Origin: Vanilla planifolia
Taxonomy: Eukaryota; Streptophyta; Magnoliopsida; Asparagales; Orchidaceae
NCBI GenBank assembly: GCA_023846275.1
Contig: JAIUJO010000289.1
Location: 62,001 to 126,000, forward strand
Length of the DNA: 64,000 bases
Direction of reading: 5' to 3'
The position numbers and the translations under genes were made by a program. Under the pieces are notes generated by a model. It was given only the letters and a program-made list of their open reading frames with translations, had not been told where the DNA came from and searched no databases. Shown piece after piece: positions 39,301 through 50,840 of this stretch; within the stretch, counting starts at the first letter, position 1, and the number at the start of each line of letters is the position of its first letter.

Positions 39301-40731
39301 ATGTCTATGAAAGTGTGTTTGTGTGCATCTATCTACTTTTGTGTGTATGCATGAATGTGTGCTCTGATGCACGTGTGTGTCATTGCATGTGTGTGGGTGC
39401 TTGTGTATGCATGGGTGTGTGTACATGTGAATATGTGTGTGCACTAAATACATGTGTGCATGTATTCATATGCATGCATGTGCATGTGTTGGTATGTGCA
39501 TGCATGTGTGTGTGAGTGTGTGTGCATCCGTGTATGTGTCTATGTGCATAAGTGTCTGTGTGGATGCATTCGTGTATGTGTGTTTTTACTTGCATGTGTG
39601 TGTGGGTGCATGCATGTGAGATTATGTGCATACATTCATGTTTGTGTGTGTGTGTGTGCATGTGTATGTGTAAAATTTTGCATGTGCTTTTGTGTGCATG
39701 TATATGCATGAGTGTGTGTCTTATGCACACAGGCATGTTTGTGCAATGCTTTTGAGAGTGCATGTGTGCGCAAGTGCTTGTACCATCATATGTATATGTA
39801 TACGCTCACTTGTGTGCATGCTTGTGTGTTTGAACCTATGTGCATATGTGTACACGTGCATGTGCATGCATGTATGCATCCATGTGTGCTTGTATGCACA
39901 TGCATATACATATGCATGTTCGTAGGCATGTGTGTAGGTGTGGGTGTGTGACTATTTGCATGCATGTCTACATGTGTGTGTGTGTGTGTGTTTGTGTGCA
40001 TGTCATGTGTATAAGCCTGTGTATGATCTGAGTGCATGCATGTGTGTGCGCTTAAGTGTGTGTGCATATGCATGTGCATGTCTATACATGCATGTGTACA
40101 TGTGTGTCCATGTGTAGGTGTTTATGTTGGTGTTTGTGTGTGTGCATGCATGCATGCATGCTTGCATGTATATATGTATGTGAGTATGTGTGAAAGTATG
40201 CACATGTATGCGTTTGTGAGTGCATGGGTGTGTTTTTGTTCATGTGTATGAACGGATGTGTTTGTGCTTGTTTGCATGCATGCATGCTTGTGTGTGTGTG
40301 CATGTGCATGTGGGTTTATATGCATACACATGTGTCTATGTGGGTGTGTGTGCCTTTGCATACTGTTCGTGCATGTGTGCATGTGCGTGTATGCATGCTT
40401 TAACATGTGTGTGCATATGTGAATGCAAAGTACGTACATGTGAGCATGTGTGCACATGTGTGCATGCGTGTGACGGTATGTGTGTGTGTTTGCATGTGTG
40501 TGTGTGTGTATGTATGAGTGCATGTGTTCATTCATGTGCATTTCGATGTGTGTGTGTGCACATGTGCATGTGCAAATGTGTGTGCTTCTATATGTGTATA
40601 TGTGTGCGTGTATGCATGCATGTGGGTGTGCATATGTGTGTGTGCACGTGCGTGCGTCATTGCACACATCTGTGTTGTGTGTGTGCATGTATGTACGAGT
40701 GTGCATGTGTTTGTGCATATTTCTGTGTTTA

Positions 40732-41270
40732 CAATATTAGTTATTTACATAAGAAGATTAGAGTTATAATTGACTTGTGAATAACCCTTTTATACTTAAA
40801 TGATGATTAAAAAAGTTTTATTAGTTATGGTCAATATTATTACTAAAAATTGTTGTCTCTCATTCCTAATCAATCATTAAAAATAATTAATTTTTATTGA
40901 AATGAACTGTATTAAGCAAGAATTAGCTATTCAAATAAGTAAAAATTATTTAAAATTTATTTGCTAACAAATATTACTTTATTAGTTAATAACAAGTTGT
41001 AATTTAGTTAACATATTACTAAATAATAAAAATAATTGATTAGACTTAATATTAACATAATTAGTATTAATAAAAATTATTTCAAAGGATTATAATGGCA
41101 ATTAATAATTGCTATATTTGTTAAGAAAAGCTCATAAAACACTTGTTATTAAAACAATTCTTTATTATAACATTAATTAATAATTATAAAAGAATTTTCA
41201 TAATATACTATCAACGATACTATTTTTTGTATTTTCTTCTCAAAATAATAGTCTTATAATTTTAATAATT
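40732..41270. repeat. AT-rich domain of unit 1 (3' part only)
   Basis: The sequence is A+T-rich with short TTAATAATTA and AAATAATTAA words. It aligns by eye with 45,230-45,800, 50,490-50,840, 55,556-56,075 and 61,580-61,930. Shared strings include AAGAATTAGCTAT, TACTTTATTAGTTAATAA and CGATACTATTTTTTGTATTT. No coding potential is seen. Confidence 0.85.
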
Positions 41271-43915
41271 AATTCTTCTTGTTCTTCTTCTATGTCCCTC
41301 CAACGTATTATCTCTTTCTCAATCTATCTATGTCTTTATCCATAACTTTTTCTCTTACAAAATATTTGTGCCTCTCCTTCACATTTTTTACCATAGATTC
41401 TATCTTCTATTTCCCAAAAGTTTCACTCTTTATTCCTATGATATTCTCCTTCTTAAGCTATTCTTTTTTTTCTAATGCTTCTCTCTCTCTTCGTCCTCTT
41501 TATCATTCGATCAGTGTCTCTTTTAAAAACTAATTCATTGCATTGCTCTCTTACTTTTTGTCTCTCTCTTAATCCTAATGTTTGTTTATCCTTTTATTTT
41601 TTTTTTCTTTCTCTCTCTAAAAAAAAATCTCTATCAATGTGTTGTTTGTCTTTGTGACCAATCATTCTCTCTCACCTCCCATTATCCTTCTATCACTTAA
41701 TCAACATATCATTCACTTAGTCACTCTCTCTTATATATCACCTTCTCTTTTTTACTATTTTTTTCTCTCGCTTCTGATATCTCTTGATTTTATCTTATTT
41801 TCTTAATCTCTTTCACACCCATCTCTGTCATCAATTTCTAATTTCCTATACTTTTTATTGTTACCTAGGCCATTGTTTCATTTGTTTCTTTATCTTTGCC
41901 TCTCACTCTGTATTCTTTCTATCTTTATTAGACAACTTTTTTTCCTCTTTTCTAGATGTCTCCATCATTGTCCTATTATCTCTCTAACAACTTGAACATT
42001 CTACTTAATTTCTCTTTTCCTCTCACTTGCTCTTCTTGTTTTCACTCTATCATTCATCTCTCTTACGTATAAATCATTGTTGTCTTTCCCCCTCTCAATT
42101 CTTTTACCTATCTCTATGTCTTTATTTAACTCTCTCTGCCTCATTACTCTATTCTCCTTCTCTTTGCCTCATTTTTCTTTGCTTGTTCTCCCTTCCTACA
42201 ACTTACTCTTTCTAGCTACACCTCTCTTTTTTGAATCTTTCACCTCCTTTCCTATTATTTATGTCATTTACTTTGTGGATTCCTTACTCTCTTTTTCTAT
42301 CTCCTCAATCTATGAACTATTTCATCTCTAACTTTGCCTCTTTGTGTTTTGTCTTTTCACTTCTTTTATCGCCTCTTTCATCTCTCTTACTCTCAAATTC
42401 ATGCTCCTCACTTTTTTGTCTCTTGCTCTTTCACTCTTTCATTGTCTCTTTTTGCTTTGAACTCTTCACTCTTTATTAAGTAATTCTTCTCTTTATCTTT
42501 TTAAATCTCACTTTTATTCTTTCACTTATACTCCCTTTTTTCTTCATCAATAGTCTATATCTCTTTTTCTTTCTCTTTTCCCTCTTTGAATCTATCTCAT
42601 AATCTATCTTTGTCACTCTCAATCTCAACCTTTTAATCTCCTTATCATCCTTTTTCTCTTATCTCTTATTGCACACCACCTACTATCTCTTTTTAATCTC
42701 CTTTCCTTCTTCCCCATGTTTCTTCATCTCTAAGGCACTTTCTAATTCTAAATCTCTCTACTTTTCTTAATCCTTAATCATCAAAGTAATCCACTTTCCC
42801 TATCATTTAATTTCTTTAACCACTCTCTTATATTATTCACTCCTACTTGTTCCCCTTTTTTCTCTTCTTTTGTATCATCATTCCTCTAAGATTTTGTCAT
42901 TTCTTTTTTTATTTGTATCTCTTTATCTTTCCTCATTTATCTCTTAATCTAATTTTTTTCATCTTTGTGTACCTTGTCTCTCTTACTCTCTTTTTTTGTT
43001 TGACCTTATATCTCTCTTTTTATATCTAGCTTCATAAATACCTTTTTCCTTATCCTTTTTTATCTCTCCTTTTGCACTCACTTTCTCTCTAAGACCCTTT
43101 ATATTAATATTTATTTGTTCATCCCTCACCTTTGCTTCTTTCTTTTTGTCTCAATGTATACAATCTCTTTATAATTATATTCTTTGTCATAGGCTTTACT
43201 TCTTTATATTATCACTTCTTTCTTTCTCTTCTCCATCTTTATCTTATTCTTCACATTGGTTGTATTTTTTTACTTATACTTCCTTACTGATCAAATCTTT
43301 TACATTTGCATGTATATTTAATCTTATTCTCTATCATTTATTATATATTCTGCACTTTGCTTCTTCTTCTATATTTATTTACCTCTTTACTTTTTTTTTC
43401 TATGTACTTGTCTAATTCTTTATCTTTGACTTTCTTTCCCTTGATTACTTTTCACTCTCTTTGACCTCACCTCTATCTATATCATCTTAACCTCCTAATT
43501 CACTCATTTATCAATCTACATTATTCCATAAATTGATGCTCCCTCCCAATCTTTTCTTGTACTCTCACTCTTAGATATTTTCCTTTTCTTTCGCACTCCC
43601 TCACTCACTTTCTCTCTTTTCACTCTTTTATTTATTTTTTCTCTCTTCCTCACAACTCTTCATATATGAATCTGTTTTATCTTTCTCTCCATGCACATTC
43701 TAGCTCTTTTACTCTATCATGCATTCTCTCTTGCTATCTTTCTCTTATTATCATTCTCCTTAATCCTTAGTCTTATTTATTTCTATTTATCTAAATATAT
43801 TTTATTTTTTACATTATTTCTCACATCTCTTACCATTATTTCCCTTTTATCTCTTTCTCTATTTATTTCTTTTCTTATCATTCATTGTATGTCTATCTTC
43901 AATATCTTATTTTGT
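41271..43915. repeat. Polypyrimidine domain of unit 1
   Basis: The + strand is C/T-rich, built from TCTCTC, TTTCTC, CACTC and TTCTTC words, with G nearly absent. It starts near TTCTTCTTGTTCTTCTTC (41,272) and ends at TGTCTATCTTCAATATCTTA (43,888), after which the AT domain of unit 2 begins. It is not a pure (CT)n microsatellite: specific strings such as CACAAAATATTTGTG-like (41,357) and AACTCTTCATATATGAATCT (43,655) recur in other units. The minus strand is polypurine, so triplex (H-DNA) formation is conceivable. Open frames here give Leu/Ser/Phe-rich strings and are not genes. Confidence 0.85.
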
Positions 43916-45800
43916 AAGAAAATTTAGAAATAGAATTAAAAGCATGATATGAACAAAAACATGTGATAAATAAAAAAAATATTATAAGATAAATTGTAAT
44001 AATTATTAATTATTATGCTATTAAAATTTAAAACATATTTAATAACCCCTATTAATTATCAAAATCACTTGTAATTAATTAGAAGAGTAACTAAAAATTA
44101 TGTTTACTATTATAATAAATACTATTTATATATTAAATTAGGTATGATAAATTTATGAAGAATAAAAAATTAAAATATCTTAAAAATAGATTTACTTTAT
44201 GTTAATTGGAATGAATATAAATATTTATTGCATAATTTTCATATCAGAATTGTTATAAAATAATTAATGTCTCAAAATAAATGGAGCAACACTTATAATA
44301 ATTATTCTAACACTATTAACAATAATTAATATTTTAAATTCTTGATATTATTAATGTTAAAAAATAATAAATATTATATTTTCAATTTTTCAAAAAACAT
44401 AATAAATACTATAAATAGAAATTTGATAATAATCAATAGTCTTGTTAATAATAATTAAAAAAAATTATACTTACTCTTAGTAATATTAAATATTATTATT
44501 CATCTTCCTTTTATTGTTTTTGCCATACTTTCAAAACAATTGTTTCTTTTAACTCCTTTTATTGTCTTATTTACACTTGAAATAATTCATTTTTAATTTT
44601 AATTTTTTTCGTGTTTCTTCTTTTATTCTGATTTTTTATTTTTTATTATTATCTTCTTGTGGCTCTTTTTGTGTTCTTCATTTTTTTATATTCTTCTTGA
44701 GTGTCATCTTTATATAATTACACCTTCAAGTTTGTCTTTCTAAATCACATTATTCTTTTTAAGAATCTATGAAAAAAAATTGAAAAGAAAATTATTATTA
44801 CTTTTTTTACCATATTTTTAAAAAATTATATTAATTATTATAATTATAAATTATAATTATTTTTTTATTTCAAAGATTGTCTTATAATGTGATTGTCAGA
44901 AGTAAGGTAATATTAACTTATAAATTTACTCCTCTCGTTCTCTAAAAATGAAAAAAACGAAAAAAAGTTTTTAATTATTTTTTGGGTATCTTTTCAAAAA
45001 TAATATTTATTATTTCTATTATAATTTAATAACGAAAAAAATTATTTTTTATTTCATTTTTATTACTACTCACAAATAATTTTATAATTTTAATATTTAA
45101 TTATAGTATTATGAATCAAGTAACTATTATTTTATTCTTCGAAATAATAAATTTTTTTCTCAAGATATTTTTATGCAAAATAAAAATAATAATAATAATA
45201 ATTGTAAATATTCAAATTTGTAATATTGATTATTTGCATAACAAGATTAACATTACAATTTACATGAGTTTAACATTTTTATATTTAAATGATGTTTATA
45301 ACAATTTTTATAAGTTATGATTAATATGGTTCATAATAATTATTACTATTTATAATTCTTGATCAATTATTCAAAATAATTAAATATTATTGATAAGAAC
45401 AATAATAATTAAGAATTAGCTGTTTGAATAAGTAAAACTTATTTATGAACAAAAATTTATTTAATTTAAAATTAATTATGCTAATAAGTATTACTTCATT
45501 AGTTAAAAAGAATTTGCAATTTAATTATCATTGTTTTAAATAGTAAGAATATTTATTAGAATTAATCTTAAAATAATTAGAATTAATAAAAATTAATCTA
45601 AAGACCATAATGGTAATTAATAATTACTACATTTGTTAAGAAAAGTTGTTATGATAGTTATTCTTATTTAAAAGATTTTATTAAAACATTAATTAATAAG
45701 TTTAAAAAATTTTGAAAAATTACTATTAACGATACTATTTTTTATATTTTCATCTCAAAATAATATTGCCTTATAGGATGAATAATTAACTCTTATTTTT
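43916..45800. repeat. AT-rich domain of unit 2 (complete)
   Basis: This A+T-rich domain of about 1.9 kb carries these ordered landmarks: ATGATATGAA (43,944), TTACACTTGAAATAATTC (44,571), a (TAA)n run (45,186-45,202), and AAGAATTAGC (45,411). A T-rich stretch at about 44,500-44,770 (TTCTTCTTGAGTGTC and similar) sits inside it and has counterparts at about 50,225-50,450, 54,785-55,030 and 60,770-61,040. Such DNA would unwind easily and could act as a matrix-attachment region. That is inference only. Confidence 0.85.
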
Positions 45801-48800
45801 CTTCCATTATTGATTTGTAATAGCATTCTCTTTTTCTCTTTCTACCTATGTCTCTTTATCCATAACTTTTCTTCGCAAAATATTTGTTCCTCTCCATCAC
45901 ATTCTTTATTATAGCCTCCATAATCCTTTTCCAAAAATTGTCTTTCTTTCATTTTCTCCTTCTTAAGCTATTCTTTTACTTCTATTGCTTCCCTCTTTCT
46001 TCTTATCCTCTTTATCATTCAATTAATCTGTCTCATTTTAAAACTATTCCATTTCAATGATCTCTCTTTCTCTTTCTAAATAAAAATCTTTATCAATTAT
46101 TGACTTCTCTATCTTACTCATCAGTCTCTAACCTCCTTATGTTGCATCCTTCTCATCAAGGTCCAAATTTCATGTTCTTCCTTCCACTAACTAAGCTCTC
46201 AAATCCCTTTTTTATAAGTAAAAAAGTTAAACTTAATTGTTCCTTGAGTATTTATCAAACATAGAAATTTGTTTGTATGGATTATTATTTTCACTTTCTT
46301 TTCCTTTATTTGGAAATTCTATTTTGTTGGAAAGTTATTGTATCTTAATTCTATTTTCTTCTTGTGATGCTCTAACCTACCCTTCATTAGTCAACAGGCA
46401 TACATAATTTCTTTTTATGCCTAGTTTTTCTCAAGGTTAGATGAAAGATTAAATTTAAGCCAAATCACACAAAATACAGTGGTATACATTTTTACTCACT
46501 CTTCTTTCCTTCATCCCCATCTTTCTTCCTAATCTTTATAAGCAATTTTTCAATCCTAATTCTCTCTTCCTTTCTTAATCCTTAATCACCAAAATCTTGT
46601 TATTTCCTTTTCATTTTATTTTGCTGTACTCTCACAATTTTCACTCCCACTTGTTCCCCATTTTTCAATTCTTCTGTATCATTTTTGACTGAGAGATTTT
46701 TCCTTCTTTTTTCATTTTTATCTCTTTATCTTTCTTGATCTATTTCTTAATCTATATTTTTTTAATTTCTTGCTTATCTTTTTATGTTTGTCTATCTCTT
46801 CTTTGTCTTTTTTTCTTACACTTTATATCTCTCTTTTTGTGAAAGTATTTTTGTAAATATATTTTTTCTTAACCTTCTCTTATATCTCTTTTTTGTTTAT
46901 CTTTTACTTTTCTTTTCTCTTTTATTTCCCACTTCACCTTATTTTCTCTCTCTAGTTTTACACTTTTGTTTCTTTCTTTCTCTATGACTTTATATCTTTT
47001 TGTCTATCCTTCACTTTTATTCCATTTGTTTTTTATCTTAATATTTTTATCCCCTTTTTAATATATTATTTCTCATATTTTTTGTCTTCTTTTTAATTAT
47101 CAGGCTTCTTTCATGGCCTTCTCTCAGTTTACCTTATTCTTTATTTTCTTTTTATCTCTCTACTTAGACTTCTTTAGTTGTCAAATTTTTTATTTTTACA
47201 TGTCTCTTTAATTTCTATGTTGATCATTTATTATTTGTACTATACTTTACATCTTTCTCAGTATTTATTGACCTCTTTATCCCTTTGGTTTCTATGTATT
47301 AGTCTAATTCTTTGCATGGACTTTTTTCTCTTGATGACTCTTCACCTTCGCCAATGTTGTCACTGCCTATAACATCTTATCCTCCTCATTCACTCATTCT
47401 TTCTCATTTAACTCTCCCTTTATTCTTTGTCAGTTTTACATTCACTACTTTTCTCTTAAATACCATCAATCCCATTACTATTATCTCTTTCTCCTCATTT
47501 TTTTCATCTTCAATATCCATCATTCTTCTACCGCTTTAATATTTTTATGAAAGCCATTGTCACTCTCCTTTCTCTTCCTCTCTTCTCTCTTTTTCTCTTA
47601 TTATTGATCTTCTATTTCTTATTTTCTTTCTTATATTTCTCTCCTCTCTCATCACTTCTCTTATATCTCTGATCCCTTACCTCTCTATTTTGTTTACTCT
47701 CTGTTTCCATCTATGTTTTTTTATTATTTCTTCTTTATTATCTAAGTATCTCTCAATGCCTTTTCTCTCTCGTGCTCTCTCTTTTTGCCACTTTATTTTA
47801 GTTTTTTTACTACTTCTATCTACTTTCTATTCCAAATCTCACATCTTCATCTTTGAATCTTCTATCTCTTGCTTATATTGCTCTATCTATTTTTCTCATC
47901 ATTTATCTATTGATTTGCCTCTCTTTCTTATACCATCACAATTTATTAATGTCTCCACCTCTAAATTCCTTTTTCTTATAAGGAATCTCTTCCTAACTTT
48001 TTATTTATTTGTCCACTACTCGACCTCTCCCTTACTATCTCTATTTTGCACTTCTCACTCTTCTCCTCTTTATCTATTTTTGTCTCTTTCACTAGTTTAA
48101 CAAATCTTCCATCATTCTCATTCTCTTTCATATATTTCTAAAGTTCTCTAATCTCTTTCCTATCTCTTTCTTTCTGTATTCTATTCTCCTTTAAACTTTT
48201 CTTCTTCTTAACTCTCCTTCTTTTTTCTTTGACTCTTGTCACTAATTATTTTATCTCCTTCCTTTCTCATCTCTCACATTGTCTTCTCTTTGTATCCAAC
48301 TCAACTTTTATCTCTTTTAAGTAAAACTCATTATCTATCTCAACCTTCCATCATTTTTACCTCTCTTTATTTTCTATTTATAATACTTTCTTCTAGACTC
48401 TCCCCTTCCCTATTTCTTTTTGTCTAGGTCCTTTAATAATTCACTCTCTCTTCTCTTATTTCCATAATATCACTCCATCTAATTTTATAAATTGATGCTT
48501 CCTTTCTCACTTATTCTATTTCTAGTAGTCTATGAGTATCTCTTTCTTGCTCTGTCATTCTCCATCACTCTCTTTCCCTCCATCTTTACTCTTTTATTTC
48601 CTTTTTGCTACTCCTCTTCTATTTCCTTATTACAATCTCTTCTATCTATCTCTCTTATTCTCTTTATAACTTTATCATGCATTTCCCTTAAGCAAATTAT
48701 ATCATACTTTTTGTTATCATTTCTCTTATAGCATTCACTATTTCTATAATTGCTAGAAATATTTTATATAAACCTCTCTCTTACCTTCTCTATTTCACTC

Positions 48801-49670
48801 AACTTTTTTATACCTCATTATCACACTCTAAAGCTTTTTCAAGTTTCACTTTTCTCTAATCATGTTTTGAATCATTATGTTTCTCTCTTCACTTTCTTTC
48901 TTACTCCATTCGTTTCTCCATAAATTGCTTCTTCTAAACTCCTTTCCATCTTTCTCTCAAATTCTGTCCACCAAATCTTTCCAATCACTTTAATTAACCC
49001 TCTCACATTCTCTTTCTCTTCTCATTATATTTCCCTCAATTTATATCTCATTTATCCCAAATGTTTGGCTATCTTTTCTCCCCTTCATTTCTACTTTCTT
49101 TAATTTCTCTCTCTAACAGACTACCTACTATCTTCATTTTATCTTCCACACTTCAACATTGTCTCCTACTCTATATATATTTATCTTGCTCTTTTAAACC
49201 TATTCTCTCTCATGTTGCTCTCTCTCTTCCCTTATCTCCTCCTCATTAGTCCATCTTTTTGTTCAATCGATTGATGTTTCTTCCCATGTTTTTTCCCTTA
49301 CTCTCAATCTCAATTATTATCACTTTATCATTCTACTTCACTACTTCACTTGCTTTGTCTCTCATCAATCCTATATTTGTTTTTCGACCTCTTCCTCTAA
49401 ACTCTTCATATAGAAATCTCTTCGATCTTTCTTTCTTATTCACTCCCTCTCTCTCTCCCTCACTCTAGCAACATTCTCCATTTTGCCATCCATCTCTCAA
49501 TAATATTTTCCTCTTTTCTCTTAGTCTTTTCTATTTTTATTTATCAAGATATACCTTATTTTTATTTTTTTCTCACCTCACCCATTTTTCTTCCTTTTTT
49601 GTCAAGTTCTCTCTCTACCTTTTTTTATTATTCATTATGTTTCTACCTTCAATGTCCAATCTCATTAGAA
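45801..49670. repeat. Polypyrimidine domain of unit 2
   Basis: This is a C/T-rich + strand of about 3.9 kb. Ordered landmarks include CATAACTTTTCTTCGCAAAA (45,861), a CACTCTTCTTTCC string (46,496), AAATTGATGCTTCC (48,490), and AAACTCTTCATATAGAAATC (49,399). G is rare except in the embedded insertion at about 46,140-46,490. No gene is visible. Confidence 0.85.
46140..46490. other. Normal-composition insert inside polypyrimidine domain
   Basis: Within about 350 bp the pyrimidine bias disappears and G-containing words are frequent, for example GTTGGAAAGTTATTG, CAGTGGTATAC and AGTCAACAGGCATAC. No counterpart occurs in the other four units, and the flanking pyrimidine sequence on the right resumes at a position matching about 57,590 of unit 4. 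It therefore looks like an insertion or a replacement during repair. No ORF, terminal repeat or convincing target duplication is visible, and I cannot name the source. Confidence 0.6.
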
Positions 49671-50840
49671 AATTTAAAAATAGAATGAGAAACATGATAT
49701 GAATCAAAATAAGAATAAAAGTTAAAGAATATTAAAATAATAAACTAAAGTTTATAAATTATTAATTCTTATTCTATTAAAATTTAGAAAATTTTTGTAA
49801 TTGTTAACAGTTATCAAAATCACATGTACTTAATAAGAAGAGGAATTACAAATTATATTTACTATTATAATAAATATTATTTATAAATACAAATAAATAA
49901 AATAAATCTATTTTGAATAAGATAATTCCATTATATCAAAAAAAAGATTTTTTTGTCACAATTATAGTGAATAATAAAATTTGTTATACAATTTTAATTT
50001 AAAATGTTTCTAAAATAATTATTTTTTCACAATAATCATAAGATAACATACATTAATTATTATTATATTATAAACAATAATTATTATTTGAAATATTTAA
50101 AATATAGAAATTAAAAAATATAAATTTTATATTATAAATTTTAAAAAAATAAAACGAATGAACAATAATAATAGCAAATAATCAATAGTTTTATTAATAA
50201 TTTAAAAACATTTATATTTATTCTTTTATCTATTTGTCTTCCTTTTATTATTTTTAGTCTCCTTCCACCTCATTTGTTTCCTTATCTTCTTTTTATTGTC
50301 TTATTTACACTTGAAATACTTCAAATTTAATTTTATTCATTTCTTATTTTCTTCTTTTATTTCAAATCTTTTAGTTTTATTAATCTCTTCTTTTGGTTAA
50401 TTATTATGTTCTACATTGTTTTATTCTCCTTGTAAAGAATAGTAACAATAATAACAATAATAATAGCAAATTTTTATATCTGCAATATAAGTAATTTTCC
50501 TAATATTAAAGTTATAATTCATATGGGACTAACTATTTAATACTTAAATGATCGATAGAGCAATTATTATTAGTTATAATCAATACAGTTAGTAAAATTT
50601 ATTGTAATCTCTAATTGATAAATAATTAATAAAATAATTAATTGTTATTGATAAGACCTATAACAATTAAGAATTAGCCATTTTAATGAATATTACTTTA
50701 ATGGTCAATAATGAATTGTAATTTAAATGACATATTTTTTAAATAGTAAGAATAATTAATTAGAATAAATCTTAAGTAATTAGAATTTTAAAAAAGTATT
50801 CTAAAGGACTAAAATGGTAATTAATAATTAGTACTTTTAT
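49671..50840. repeat. AT-rich domain of unit 3 (internally deleted)
   Basis: The landmarks ATGATATGAA (49,694), TTACACTTGAAATACTTC (50,305) and AAGAATTAGC (50,669) are in the usual order. The spacing between the second and third is only about 364 bp, compared with 840 bp in unit 2 (44,571 to 45,411), showing an internal loss. Otherwise it is A+T-rich sequence with no gene. Confidence 0.85.

Larger units (their letters stand above)
26689..40731. repeat. Degenerate TG/GCATG-rich simple-sequence array, right part
   Basis: This is the same T/G-rich, purine-pyrimidine-alternating sequence as in the left part, resuming directly after the LTR-like insertion and running until 40,731. It shares old duplicated blocks with the left part (26.76-29.45 kb corresponds to 3.1-5.75 kb; 30.9 kb to 23.2 kb; 34.5 kb to 24.65 kb). 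Both parts are therefore one array interrupted by a later insertion. Long open frames, such as one of about 309 codons on the minus strand at 32,356-33,285, are compositional and show only His/Thr/Met-rich strings. No gene or RNA gene is visible. Confidence 0.93.
40732..43915. repeat. Long-unit AT/CT satellite, unit 1 (left-truncated)
   Basis: The TG array ends at 40,731 and the next bases (CAATATTAGTTATTTACAT) match the middle of the AT-rich domain of unit 4, beginning at 55,556. Unit 1 therefore lacks the first ~1.3 kb of its AT domain. Within its pyrimidine domain it also lacks a stretch corresponding to about 58,440-59,890 of unit 4. The landmark AAGAATTAGC is at 40,918 and AAATATTTGTG at 41,360. 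No gene is visible. Confidence 0.85.
43916..49670. repeat. Long-unit AT/CT satellite, unit 2 (~5.75 kb)
   Basis: The unit runs from the AT boundary landmark (ATGATATGAA at 43,944) to just before the next one at 49,694. It holds a complete AT domain and a pyrimidine domain. In the first part of the pyrimidine domain, roughly 1.15 kb (corresponding to about 56,430-57,585 of unit 4) is replaced by a ~350 bp stretch of ordinary base composition. Confidence 0.85.

Noticed and set aside
1..40731. Telomeric or interstitial telomere repeat
   Set aside because: No runs of TTTAGGG, TTAGGG or TTAGG are present. The T/G richness is based on TG and GCATG words.
46114..46498. TTACTCA as a 7 bp target duplication around the 46 kb insert
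   Set aside because: The left copy lies inside sequence still homologous to other units (CTCATCAGTCTCTAACC), so it does not flank the insert directly.
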